Notes under the pieces: generated by a model | The model's database searches: none | What the model was told of the DNA's origin: nothing | The model's input: only the letters and a program-made list of their open reading frames with translations | Position numbers and translations under genes: made by a program | Shown: piece after piece, positions 1 to 11,265 of the stretch | Numbering within the stretch: position 1 is the stretch's first letter | Layout: every line of letters starts with the position of its first letter | Assembly (NCBI GenBank): GCA_023052935.1 | Contig: CM041292.1 | Location: 92,797,169 to 92,861,168, forward strand | Origin: Piezodorus guildinii | Lineage: Eukaryota > Arthropoda > Insecta > Hemiptera > Pentatomidae | DNA length: 64,000 nt | Direction: 5' to 3'

Positions 1-1204
1 ACAAAAGTGTTCTTCATATTCATATTACACCTTAGTATAAGTTGAAAAATACATTAATATTTGATTATTATAAATTAATCACCAAAACACTATGAATGTA
101 GTCTCGTATTTTTATTTTGAAGATATAATGAATATATTTCTCGGTATAAACATCTTGGATGAAATTTTATTCAATGAAAAACGGGCTAGTTGATTTGACA
201 TCATTACCCGGGCAGTTGTTTAAATATTGTATTGACAATGACTGCCTACCTGGTGACGTTGACTTGTCAATCTTTGAGGAGTGTCATGACAATCAGTGTC
301 AGGGGGATTGAAGAATAATTGCAGCTCTGTCTGCTGAGGGATATCCAGCAAATGCATTCCTGTATCCATCAGAGTGCTATTAAATGCATTCAGATGAACA
401 GGAAGACTGATGGGTCTGAGTTACAATTCAACACATAATTGATTTAATAGTTTCATAAATTTCAATATAATAGAGTCAGATGTAGTTCATTATATCCTTG
501 TTTGGCCCGAGCATTATCAGGCATTATGAATTTGTGTGAGCTAAAGTATAGTATAAATTAAATGTTATACCTATAAGTTGAGAAAAAAAAAAGTTTTAAT
601 AGTTACTCAAATAAATCCTGCCTCTTTTTTTTTGTTTCATTTCTAATTTTAATTTTTGTATTTTATATTTTTAGTCTTTTTTTTTAAAAGCATCTTTTCT
701 TCTCACTGTATTTGGTAACTTATTGCATGATTTCTAAAGTTACAGACTTACTGTTTCTGCTAATTTTAAAATCTTTTAAAATAATGTATATCTTCTTATT
801 CTTTTTTAATTTATTTTCCTCTAAAATAATAAAATTGAAATAAAAAACAGAAGGTTTATTATTGACCATAGATTTTTTATAGATATTTTTTACATAGATA
901 CTACCATAGATACATAGATTTATAGATAATGGATTTATAGATGTAGATAGACACATAGATACTTTATAGATTATGCAATAGATTTGTATGAGTATGGAGA
1001 CAAGTAACAACCCTCTTTACATCCAGTTTAAACACATCAAAATAAGATAAGGAAGAAATTAAGAGTTACTGGCTTAAATATTACAAACTTCTAAGATATT
1101 AAAACAAAATCAATACACTTTCATAATAAATGCTTTTCGGAGTGCTGTATAAGTATCTTTTGAATAAAATGATCTGGAATAATAGTTTACAGAATAAAAA
1201 AAAA
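1..1204. other. AT-rich non-coding sequence
   Basis: No convincing coding stretch is visible on either strand. Open frames here are short and of low complexity (runs of Y, I, N, K and F), as expected of AT-rich DNA. No recognisable repeat was identified. Confidence 0.5.
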
Positions 1205-2075
1205 AATCCAGTAATCCCAATACATGACTTTCGCTTACCTCTCTTGTTAAAATCAATTTAAGATAGGTATTTTTTTGGCTGATTACAAGGTTCATTATTG
1301 AAAATAATATACCTACCAAGAGGTATAGGAATTAATTAAATTTAATTTCGATAGAACCGTATTTTTATTAAATAATTTATTTAATGAGATATATTACAAT
1401 TTGTTCCATTAATAGTGATATAAGACCACAAATAACTTATTACAGTTTTATTTACAACAATCAGTTGGTTTTATTAGATTTTTATCACTCCCATTAAGTT
1501 TTAGAATTTGACATATACGATAATATTTTTACTAAAATTCATAGCTTTCCAACGGTATATTATAAATCTTTATTACTGTTTTTAAGTTCAAAAACACAAA
1601 CATTGCATGAAAAATATTTTTGTTCTTTTCTTCCTTCGTTGGATATCAAATTTGTATAACTTATATATTTAACTGTTTTATATCAATGCTTAAAATACGG
1701 CATGGTTACTTTTATAGAATCCACAAAATGAAAGGTACTCCAGAGAATGAAAATTTAATGTATCGGCATTTGAGGCCTGTCAAAATATTTCAATCAGAAT
1801 GAAGCCTACACTAAATTAAAGCCAATGAAATTTTACATACATATAATGAGTTCAATCAAAATCGTAAGAGCCGTTTTTGAGAAAATCATAATAGGTGCAA
1901 AATGATTGGTATAAATTAGATCTTCTGGTCAGCTGATTTTTATGAAGCAGTTGCTGTAACATCTCAGCGGACCCTAAGCAGTGTTTTTTAGTTGAAAACT
2001 GGACTTCGAAAATTGTCAAGATGCAATACCTTCCCTTACTGTATATTTCACTTATAGGTAAGTGAAAGTAAAAAT
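1205..2075 (-). repeat. R850 interspersed repeat, copy A
   Basis: A member of a family of about 0.85 kb seen in five main copies in this window. The right edge carries aggtaagtgaaagt and the left edge its inverted form actttcgcttacct, so the ends are inverted. Internal landmarks shared with other copies are 'ccaacggtatattataaat' and 'gctgatttttatgaagcag'. It has no coding capacity. Inverted ends suggest a non-autonomous DNA transposon, but no transposase is present to prove it. Confidence 0.55.
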
Positions 2076-3500
2076 CCAATTTAGTATATAATCAAACATT
2101 CAGCGATTTAACACGGTTATGAAACTTTTTTGGGAATATTTTGTTTCATTTGATTTGAATATTTTTTGAAATTTTGATACAATTAGATAATGCCTTGCAA
2201 TCAGGAAATATTAACTATATAATCTATAGATGATATGTCTGCATCCTAATTGCAATAATTTTACTATAATTGATTTTAAATTGTTTTTTCATACTTACAT
2301 CAATAATTTAGGCAATTGATTATATTTTGAAACATAAATATTGGTTAAATATTTCACATAATAAATTTGTTATCATACATTTTAATGATTCTAAGTATTG
2401 AATTAAATAAATACATATTAATTATTATTTTGAAAGGAGTTAAACATTTTAAAAAGTCACAATAGAAAAAAAGGATATACTTTAATATTAGAGTTTGAAA
2501 AAGTAATGTACGAATAATAAATTCAATAAAAAAAATATATAAAGTGAAATATTGGAGAGTTTATAGAATATGAGAATTAACATTAGTTTGCAGGAAGAGA
2601 AACACAATAGTATATCCTACCGGTCTACTATACTGGAGAATAAAGACTATAATCACATACAAAGAAATATCTAGAAAACAGATGGATTGCTCACAAACAT
2701 TAGTTTCTGTCATAACGTGTGAGGTACAGTTTCTCACCCCTCAAAAAAAATATAAAAGTCAAGTAATTATGTGATAGTCTACATGCAAAGTCTTCATAAT
2801 ATCAGTTCTATCATAGTATCGTTCGGAGGTAGTAACGAGAAAAGCTATTGCGGAAGAAAACACAGATAACTATTACTAGAGCTAGGCTCTCCGTACCTCA
2901 AACTCGGAAAACCAAACTGAATATTAATATATCTTCAATAATAATAATAATAATCGATCATTTTAAAGTTATAATTGATGATAGTTACTGAACATTAAGG
3001 TATTATAATTGAATGAAATATATCTTAGTTAATCTAAAGGCACAAAAGACTTTACTAAGTCATACAATTTTTCAGTCTTCGCCATTATATTTGCTCCTGC
3101 ATTGGTACGTTGACTGAATCTCACAACTTCAATGCAGCTATTTGTATACTTGTTTTTATTCCAGATTCTGAAACTTGAACCGTGGTTCATCTAGATCAGA
3201 ATCTTAAATGGTCATCGTGTTTTTGATCTAAGGTCATATTTACGCGGTAACAGAGGGAAGGAAAGTAATAAAATAAATAGATTAGAGAGATTTGAAGAAG
3301 GAAATGTGGTGTATGGTGTTGCTGCTTGGATTTACATTCCTTCGTGTCTATAATGGTTCGTAATCAACCAAGAAGAATTTGAGTTTATTTGGCATCTTGA
3401 TCTTAAAATAAAATCTAATTTGATAATCGTACGTATGAAATCGGATTATACAGAAGTAGAAGGACGAGAGAAATGACTTATACAGCCTCTTGCCAAAAGG
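2076..3500. other. AT-rich non-coding sequence
   Basis: Nothing coding or repetitive is recognised apart from a short (taa)n run near 2940. Confidence 0.4.
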
Positions 3501-3960
3501 GATTAGGTCAAAACCTTCTGTAACATTTCCTAGCTAGGCACTAAAAGTAGACCTGCTGATGGTAACCATCGCCTATCGCTCACACCATCGCCTTCCCCTC
3601 CTAGCGATGGTAGCCCGGGCGCGCCCCCCTAGAAGGCGCAGCTAGGACTAATGGCCAGTTGCGCAAGACTGCGCCTCTGAATGTCGACCCGATGACATTT
3701 CTTTGATTTCTAATTAATTCCAGCCACTGCCTGGCTCCCGGTGGATATCCATCACCGGCGAGGTTTAATTTTTCAAACCGCACTGACGTAACTGCTCGCC
3801 GGGAATCAATCACCAGGTGACTGGTGAGAATGGCCTCCGTATTCGGTCCGTCCGCCTGTGGGAACATGTGCTCCCTTCGTATTAATCTGCGGGCCTCATC
3901 CTGTCTCAGGCCGTGCCTCCATTGCAAGGGTAGGCACTCGGATTATTGATGTATCTACAC
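3500..3960. other. GC-rich island 1, candidate conserved non-coding element
   Basis: About 460 bp clearly richer in G and C than its surroundings. A 108-codon minus-strand frame exists but has no recognisable domain and no splice context. It holds a taattaatt motif near 3712 and an E-box-like caggtg near 3814. It matches no repeat in the window. It may be a regulatory element or an unrecognised exon or transposon fragment. Confidence 0.3.
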
Positions 3961-4497
3961 GTCCATTTGGCCAAAGCTGTAGGCATCCAAGAAGTAATGT
4001 TCTGGCTGAAGAGAGAACTATATGCTTCAGTATCCTTATGTTTACAGGAATAAGGCCTATTTAGATAAGCTGAAGATCTGATTGATCCTAAAATCGCTTT
4101 TTATTTATGAAGAATCCTTCTGATTTTTATTTTCACTTACATTAATATGAAATTTGAATCTAAACTAGTTAGATCAAATTTTCCTGAATAGCTAATAAAC
4201 TTTTCCTTACAATGAAACTGTCTAACAAATCTTTAATGCTGATTTTAGAAAATTACTTTCTCAAAGTACTAGTGACAAATGAGCTAGCAGTTAAGACAAA
4301 ATTCTAAAAGCTGTGAGAAAAGTTCTTGATGTGAAAACTTCATTTCTTCTTCTATTTCAAGTCTTGAATCATCGTAATTTGTAACATACCGTTGAAAAGC
4401 AAACTAAGATTCAATGGATTGATTTTAAAATAATAATCCATATACTATATTATATTTAAAGCTTTGACCAAAGATTAATGTATTTTTATTGGAGAAG

Positions 4498-5060
4498 TTG
4501 GTTTCGGGTGCAGTCAAATGAACACTCAATAAAGTGAAAACTTAATTTACTTTTGCCTAAGTTTCGGCTTAAATTTCAGGCCTTATTCAGGGCTATAAAA
4601 AAAGTTGTAGAATATAATACATATTACAATATATATTCTACACAATATATCGTCCCTCCCATGTCAAACTAAGGAATGTGAACCTTTTTTCTTTTTTTTT
4701 TTTAGTTATAAAAATTTTAGTCCTTTTTACTGCATAAGACAAGACACGATTGTGGCAAATCGTTGAATCTCTAACCCTATCAGGAACACGGTAAACTACT
4801 TGAGCAAAAGCCTTTAATGGAAAAGGGTTGATTTTGGGCTTTACCATTATAGTTTTTTTTGCTTTCCAGAAAAGTATCGACTTAGGTATCGAGGTATTGA
4901 CATTATATATTCTACCAAATACAATATATATTCCACAACTGGTTGTTATTTTTTGTTTTATAGCCCAGAAGAAGGCCTGGAATTTAGGACGAAACGTAGG
5001 CAAAAATGAATTAAGTTTCCACTTGAGTCTCCATTTGGCTGCATGCGGAACCAACGTTCC
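4498..5060. repeat. Imperfect inverted-repeat (MITE-like) element
   Basis: Two arms of about 160 bp (4498-4660 and 4900-5060) are imperfect reverse complements. The left arm holds 'ttgcctaagtttcggctta' and 'caggccttattcagggct'; the right arm holds their complements around 4960-5010. The loop is about 240 bp. The two overlapping open frames here have no recognisable domain and arise from the arms. Probably an old foldback-type MITE; no clear target-site duplication was found. Confidence 0.6.
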
Positions 5061-5319
5061 TACATATAGACACAGTCAACCATTTTCACTTCATGATTAA
5101 CGTACTTAATGTAATACATTTATAATTGTTTTTTAATATCAGACTTTGCCTAACTGTTAATCAAATATACAATACTACAGAAATAAGGGTACATTTATTT
5201 TTTCCTTAAAAAATGAATAATCGCAATGTTATGAGCTTGAATGTCGTCATTCAAACGAGCTGTGTCAAACGTCTCAAGAAGGTAAAAGACAAATTGGGAA
5301 ATTTTTAAAAAGTGGAACT

Positions 5320-5395
5320 TATTAAACAAGCCTATAAGGTTTCCAAAAACATCTATTCCGAGGTACTACCATAAAGTGACGTTGACAATGACTAA
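5320..5395 (+). repeat. SINE-a 3' fragment
   Basis: Ends with the 'cataaagtgacgtt' tail seen in the full SINE-a copy at 35838-36070. Decayed remnant. Confidence 0.35.
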
Positions 5396-5640
5396 ACTTG
5401 GACCTACTCGATATCTCTACCTACTCAATATCATTAAATAAGTAAATCTTAGATCGATAATAATAGAATCGTATCCACAAAATTCTTAAGTGTTTAAATT
5501 TTGACAGACGGAGGCTTCATCATGGATTGAGATAATAAGGAAAAGGGTTGGAAGTTGGTTTGATTGATCTAGTAACTACAAACTCGTCATGAAAAAGGCA
5601 AAAGTGAGTTTTATTTACTGCTTCTAAGATGATAATATAG

Positions 5641-5770
5641 CATTTCCAAGTCAAATTCAACCTTTTCCAAGTCAAATTCAACCTTTTCCAAGTCAAATTC
5701 AACCTTTTCCAAGTCAAATTCAACCTTTTCCAAGTCAAATTCAACCTTTTCCATTTCAAATTCAACCTTT
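5641..5770. repeat. 21-bp terminal tandem repeat, FB1 left end
   Basis: Five copies of a 21-bp unit with core ccaagtcaaattcaacc, then a variant beginning ccatttcaaattc. Because 21 is a multiple of three and the unit lacks stops in several frames, it yields spurious repetitive open frames on both strands. Confidence 0.9.
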
Positions 5771-6029
5771 TTCGATTTCAATAAAATAATGAAAATCAAA
5801 TTAACATGATTTTATGTTTTAATGGTTATTTTAATTACACCTTGTGTTTTTAACCCTTGTGGCTTGTTAAATGTTCCCATGGGCCTTTCTACATATAATT
5901 AGTCACGAATATAATAATAAGTAAAACCGATACTTTAATTTTAAGACATTTGCGATACAAGGTCTGGTAGTCGGATTAGCGGGATTCGTTTTATTTTAGT
6001 TTTATAATCGCGGGCGAAAATATTATCAA

Positions 6030-7102
6030 TAGAGGTTTATTTTAACTTTTTCGTATTTATTGGATAGTAGGCTCAGCAGATGCGTTCCCAAAGGTTCGTT
6101 ACCGATTACACTATTAATTTTAAACGCGCTCGCTCAGATATGGGTTTATTATAACTTTTTCGTATTTATTGGATACAAGGCTCAGTAGCTGCGTTCCCAA
6201 AGGTTCGTTACCGACTACACTATTAATTTCAATAGCGTTCGCTCAAAAATGGGTTTATTTTAACTTTTTCGTATTTATTGGATAGTAGGCTCAGCAGATG
6301 CGATCCCAAAGGCTTGTTACCGACTACTCTATTAATTTTAATCGCGCTCGCTCAAATATGGGTTTATTATAACTTTTTCGTATTTATTGGATACAAGGCT
6401 CAGTAGCTGCGTTCCCAAAGGTTCGTTACCGATTACACTATTAATTTTAATCGCGCTCGCTCAAATATGGTTTTATTATGACTTTTTCGTATTTATTGGA
6501 TGCAAGGATCAGTAACTGCGTTCCCAAAGGTTCGTTACCGATTACACTATTAATTTTAATCACACTCGCTCAGATATGGGTTTATTATAACTTTTTCGTA
6601 TTTATTGGATACAAGACTCAGTAGCTGCGTTCCCAAAGGTTCGTTACCGATAACACTATTAATTTTAATCGCGCTCGCTCAAATATGGTTTTATTATGAC
6701 TTTTTCGTATTTATTGGATACAAGGCTCAGTAGCAGCGTTCCCAAAGGTTCGTTACCGATTACACTATTAATTTTAATCGCGCTCGCTCAAATATGGGTT
6801 TATTATAACTTTTTCGTATTTATTGGATACAAGGCTCAGTAGCTGCGTTCCCAAAGGTTCGTTACCGATTACACTATTAATTTTAATCGCGCTCGCTCAA
6901 ATATGGGTTTATTATTACTTTTTCGTATTTATTGGATACTAGGCTCAGTTGCTGCGTTACGGGGGGTTCTTTCCCGACCATTGTATTAATTATTCGTGCG
7001 CTCGCTCACATATGGGTTTATTATAACTTTTTCGTATTTATTGGATACTAGGCTCAGTAGCTGCGTTTTCAAAGGTTCGTTACCGATTACACTATTAATT
7101 GG
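6030..7102. repeat. 109-bp tandem array, FB1 left arm
   Basis: Ten units; the landmark tcgtatttat starts at 6051, 6160, 6269, 6378, 6487, 6596, 6705, 6814, 6923 and 7032, an exact 109-bp period. Each unit also has 'gctgcgttcccaaaggttcg' or a variant. The ninth unit carries the 'ttacggggggttctttccc' variant that is also found near the centre of the other FB elements. Confidence 0.95.
7091..7102. repeat. Target-site duplication of the non-LTR element, left copy
   Basis: actattaattgg lies here and again at 13736-13747, directly flanking 7103-13735. The intact site in FB3 (near 48235) reads through without an insertion. Confidence 0.8.
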
Positions 7103-7365
7103 GGATTAGGATTAGGAATGATGATTAGGCGTTTTTAACTGCGCGGTTTTTTACGCCATATACTAATTGTTTGGTAAATTAGGTGGTGTGAATTTTATTT
7201 TAACAATCAAAATATGTTTTCCCTTTATAAAATTGAAGTTATATAGCTTGCATACAGATTAACTGAAAATATACATATACATATATACACACAAACACAC
7301 ACACACATACATATCCATACACACACACACACACACATACATTTTTTTTTATTTATTTATTTATT

Positions 7366-7399
<34 letters not shown>

Positions 7400-7467
7400 T
7401 AGATATATATTTTTTATTATTATTTTTTTTTTATATTATTTTTTATTTATTTATTTTATTTTATATT

Positions 7468-7515
<48 letters not shown>

Positions 7516-7578
7516 ACGTTACTTATAAGTACTACAATTGTAAAACAGAACAATGTTAGCCATTAAGCCACCTAGAGG
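7103..7578 (-). other. 3' UTR of the non-LTR element with microsatellites
   Basis: Contains (ca)n near 7265-7340, then long T tracts and (ta)n to about 7510. The distal end carries short repeats of attagg on the plus strand, equal to CCTAAT on the element strand, consistent with the simple-repeat tails of I-group elements. Confidence 0.6.
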
Positions 7579-10500
7579 CTAGAGCGCTTTAATTAATTTG
7601 GTTTCTTTTAGGAATCTGATCAGTCTGGTTATGACATCCTCGCAGTCCAAAAGTGACTCTTTGAGAGCTCGGCCAAGCTTGTACTCCTGCATAAGACTTT
7701 CGTAATCCGGGCATTCCTCTATGATATGTTTGACGGTTATGGTTGTCTGACATCTATTGCATATTGATTGTGGGTCTTTCGTGATGAGATGAATATGAGT
7801 GAGTCTTGAGTGGCCTATTCTTAATCTTGTTAGAGCAGTTTCTTCTCTCCGTGTTGCTCTCACTGAAGTCTTCCATCGGTGTGTATCTGGTTTTATCTCC
7901 TTTAGCTTGTTATTATCTACGGTGTCCCACATCCTTTGCCAATCAGCTTTAGTATCCGAGCGTAACCATATTTTAATGTCGGCTTTAATGGCAACTGGAA
8001 CGATATCTTGTTTACTAAGTGCGGCTTCTTTTGCTGATTTGTCAGCTATCTCGTTGTATTTAATCCCCACGTGGGAAGGGGTCCAGAGGAATCCGACATC
8101 TTTTTTGAGTGTTTTGAGGATATTAAGATATTCGTGGATTTTGGTGACCAATGGGTGATCGCTGTATAGTTCCAGTAGGCTTTGTAGTGCTGGGAGAGAG
8201 TCACTGCAAACTATATATTTGTCTCCCTCTTTTGACATTATATGGTGAAGTGCATATGATAGAGCAGAAAGTTCAGCTGTGAAGATGCTGCAATGAGGTG
8301 GTAGTTTGTATTTAAAAGTTTGTTCAGATGTAACAACTGCCGAGCCAATATTGTCGTTCATTTTGGAGCCATCCGTATAGAGAAAAGTTGCGTTTCTATT
8401 CTTATTTATTATATCTTGGAATTTCTCATGTAGTATATATGGTGGTGTGGTTTTCTTCCTGAATCGGAGTAGCGTCATATTGATTCGTGGTACTGCATAG
8501 ATCCATGGTGGGGTTAGGGTTTCTGGGTTTCGTATATATATTTGATCTATTTCTTCTATGATTCGTCTATATCTCATTGATAAGGGTGCTGGTTTTGATG
8601 GGTTGTTGCTGTAAAGTTGTTGATATTTCGGTCTAAATGCGTATTGGAAAGCTGGGTTTGTTGGTTGTGTTGCAAGGTTTGTTAAGTAGTTTATGGCTAG
8701 TTGATGCCTTCGAAATGTAAGGGGTGGTATACCGGATTCAGCGCATAAGCTAAGGATCGGACTCGTTCTAAAGGCTCCTGTTGCTATCCTTATTCCGTTG
8801 TGGTGTACTGTATCGAGCTGTGTGAGGAGACTAAATCTTGCAGAGGCATATATGTGACTTGCGTAATCCAGCTTTGATCGTATTATAGATTGGTATATTT
8901 CGAGTAATCTCGATCTGTCCGCTCCCCAGCTAGTGCCAGCTAGTACTTTCATTACATTTAATCGTTGTGAGCAGCTATCCTTCAGTTTCATGATATGCTT
9001 TTTCCATGTAAGTTTCGAATCGACTGCTAATCCTAAGAAGGTACAGTGGTCATGGAAATTTAATGCTTTATTGTATAAAGTAATTGTTGGAGGAGTGCTA
9101 GGTTGTTTTTTCCGGGAGAAGAGTACGCATTTTGTCTTTTCTGTTGAAAAAGTGAGACCATTATCTTGTGACCAGGTTTGTAATTTGTTCAAAATAGACT
9201 GGATTATGGCCTTGGTTCGAGGAGTATCCGTATATTGTATGAGTATGGCGAGGTCATCTACAAAAAGGCATGATTTGAGTGATCGATGGGTGAGTGCATC
9301 TTGTACTGAGTTGATGGCAATGAGAAAAAGTGTTCCGCTAAGGACGCTTCCTTGTGGGATTCCATTTTCTAAGATTGTTTTCCTGGAAAGTTGGTCTGCT
9401 ATGCGTACTTGTATGGACCTTTTCTTAAGAAAATTCTGGATGAAGCGAGGTAGAGCTCCTCTGAATCCCCAGTCATATAACTGTTTTAATATGGATGGTC
9501 GCCAAACGGTGTCAAATGCTTTGTCCACATCAAAGAAAATACCTAAGCATTCACGTTTCCTAATGAAGGTATTTAATATTTCAGCTTCAAGTGCAGTGAG
9601 ATGATCAACAGTTGACCTTCCTTTTCTTTGCCCGCATTGAATGTCTGCCAGGAGGTTGTTCTTTTCGATGTACCATAGAAGACGCTTATTTATAATTTTT
9701 TCCATGAGTTTGCAAAGGCAGCATGTTAGAGATACAGGTCGGTAATTTTTTAGTTCTAATTTGTTCTTTCCTGGCTTCAGGATAGGTATGACTATGGATT
9801 CTTGCCATTTTTCTGGTAGTTCACCTTCTAGCCATATCCTGTTAAAAAATCTGAGTAAGTATTTCTTTTGATTTGCCGGGATATTTTTGATCATGGAATT
9901 GTGGATATAGTCTGGTCCCATAGCGGACATTTTTAAGGAAGATATAGCCGTATCCAGTTCCCATTCGGTGATTGGTAAGTTGTACGTTTCATTATTATAG
10001 GCTCTGTTAATGTCAAATTGTATTGGTTGTTGCTGGTTAATTTTTTGTCGAAACTGTAGGTTATAGTTCATTGAGGACGATATTTCTTCGTAGTGTTCTG
10101 CGAATCTCTCAGCTAATATTGTAGGGTCATATATAATATTTCCTTCTATTTCGAGTGTCGGCTGTTCATTAGAATATTTTCCTCTGATAGCATTAATTTT
10201 TCTCCATACTGTGCGAATGGGTGTGTTTGCATTTATGTTAGTAACAAAGTTGTTCCAGGATTCTTTTTTCTTGTTTCTAATTAGGTTCCGAGATTGGGCT
10301 CTCCATTTTTTAAAGTTGATAAGGTTTTCTGTCGATGGGCATTTTCGGAATTTATTGATGGCTTGGTTTCGTTTTTTGATTACCTTTTTGCAGTCATTGT
10401 CAAACCAAGGTGGTTTCGGAATGGATAATGATGGGTTTGATTTTGGGATTGAGGCTTCTGCTGCTTCTAATATTTGCTGAGTGATATAGCTATTGATCTT

Positions 10501-11265
10501 ATCTATATTTTCTTCTTCACGTTCCAGATTAATTTTCTTTTGAAAAATATCCCAGTTAGCTTTATTGACAGCCCACTGCCAAGGTCGTCTTCCATCACTA
10601 TTTCTGCCAATCATTTTCATTAAGATAGGGAAATGGTCAGAATTTTGAGGGTCGTGTAGTACTTTCCATTCGAAAAGATTGTAAAGGTTTGGGGAACAAA
10701 GGGTTAAATCTATAGCGGTAAGCGTCCCAGTTCTAGGACATAGATGTGTCATTGTTCCTGTGTTAAGCAGCAACAAATCAAAATTATCCTGTATGCGTTT
10801 TATTACGTTTCCTCGTGAGTTATTGTTTCTGTTTCCCCAGCTGGTGTGAGATGCATTTACATCTCCAAGGATAATGAAAGGTTGAGGAAGTTTATTGATA
10901 AGTCGTGTTAATTCATATTCATTAATAGGTTCAGTAGGCGGCAGATAAATGTTGCAAATATGTATTTTTATTGTTGTATGAACTATTGTGGTAGTTGCTT
11001 GAATGGGAGTGTCTATATTTATCTTCTTTGCTATCAATCGGTTGTGTATTGCCGTTAAAACTCCCCCACAGGCCCGGTTATCAGTTACTTTGTCCGTTCG
11101 GAATATTTGATAGTTTTTAATATTAAATACACGGCTCGGTTTTAGATGTGTTTCCTGGAGGCATATTATTTCAGGTTGGTGTTCAGATATGAGAAGCTTT
11201 AATTCTTCATGTTGAGAGGTCGTGCCGTTAAGGTTCCATTGCATTATGTTCATATATTTAACCAT
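7579..11265 (-). CDS. ORF2: endonuclease / reverse transcriptase / RNase H (1228 aa)
   Basis: Replication polyprotein of the non-LTR element; it nicks the target DNA and copies element RNA at the nick. The endonuclease (residues about 6-220) shows QWNLNG (N11), LQETH (E38), GDVNASH (D135) and SDHFP (D210, H211). The reverse transcriptase (about 470-760) shows FFDVDKAFDTVW, GIPQGS and FVDD at 668-671, where FADD or YADD is more usual. RNase H (about 960-1085) shows YTDGS (D965), E998, CSDS (D1021), SHVG (H1065) and EIADKSA (D1075). A C-terminal C-x2-C-x7-H-x4-C motif starts at C1169. No frame break is seen, so the enzyme looks intact. The first ATG overlaps the preceding ORF by 8 nt; internal ATGs 12 and 21 nt downstream are also possible starts because the endonuclease core begins near residue 6. 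Clade assignment is inference. Confidence 0.93.
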   Translation of the reverse strand: MVKYMNIMQWNLNGTTSQHEELKLLISEHQPEIICLQETHLKPSRVFNIKNYQIFRTDKVTDNRACGGVLTAIHNRLIAKKINIDTPIQATTTIVHTTIKIHICNIYLPPTEPINEYELTRLINKLPQPFIILGDVNASHTSWGNRNNNSRGNVIKRIQDNFDLLLLNTGTMTHLCPRTGTLTAIDLTLCSPNLYNLFEWKVLHDPQNSDHFPILMKMIGRNSDGRRPWQWAVNKANWDIFQKKINLEREEENIDKINSYITQQILEAAEASIPKSNPSLSIPKPPWFDNDCKKVIKKRNQAINKFRKCPSTENLINFKKWRAQSRNLIRNKKKESWNNFVTNINANTPIRTVWRKINAIRGKYSNEQPTLEIEGNIIYDPTILAERFAEHYEEISSSMNYNLQFRQKINQQQPIQFDINRAYNNETYNLPITEWELDTAISSLKMSAMGPDYIHNSMIKNIPANQKKYLLRFFNRIWLEGELPEKWQESIVIPILKPGKNKLELKNYRPVSLTCCLCKLMEKIINKRLLWYIEKNNLLADIQCGQRKGRSTVDHLTALEAEILNTFIRKRECLGIFFDVDKAFDTVWRPSILKQLYDWGFRGALPRFIQNFLKKRSIQVRIADQLSRKTILENGIPQGSVLSGTLFLIAINSVQDALTHRSLKSCLFVDDLAILIQYTDTPRTKAIIQSILNKLQTWSQDNGLTFSTEKTKCVLFSRKKQPSTPPTITLYNKALNFHDHCTFLGLAVDSKLTWKKHIMKLKDSCSQRLNVMKVLAGTSWGADRSRLLEIYQSIIRSKLDYASHIYASARFSLLTQLDTVHHNGIRIATGAFRTSPILSLCAESGIPPLTFRRHQLAINYLTNLATQPTNPAFQYAFRPKYQQLYSNNPSKPAPLSMRYRRIIEEIDQIYIRNPETLTPPWIYAVPRINMTLLRFRKKTTPPYILHEKFQDIINKNRNATFLYTDGSKMNDNIGSAVVTSEQTFKYKLPPHCSIFTAELSALSYALHHIMSKEGDKYIVCSDSLPALQSLLELYSDHPLVTKIHEYLNILKTLKKDVGFLWTPSHVGIKYNEIADKSAKEAALSKQDIVPVAIKADIKIWLRSDTKADWQRMWDTVDNNKLKEIKPDTHRWKTSVRATRREETALTRLRIGHSRLTHIHLITKDPQSICNRCQTTITVKHIIEECPDYESLMQEYKLGRALKESLLDCEDVITRLIRFLKETKLIKAL

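Noticed and set aside
5520..5799. Repetitive open frames (repeats of KVEFDLE and other readings) at the ends of FB elements, also at 14641, 23890-24188, 47546-47798 and 49535
   Set aside because: They are translations of the 21-bp tandem repeat in several frames and both strands at once, with no start context; the repeat length divisible by three keeps them open.
8933..9604. 223-codon plus-strand frame opposite ORF2
   Set aside because: Antisense shadow of the reverse transcriptase region; no domain, and ORF2 on the other strand is clearly real.
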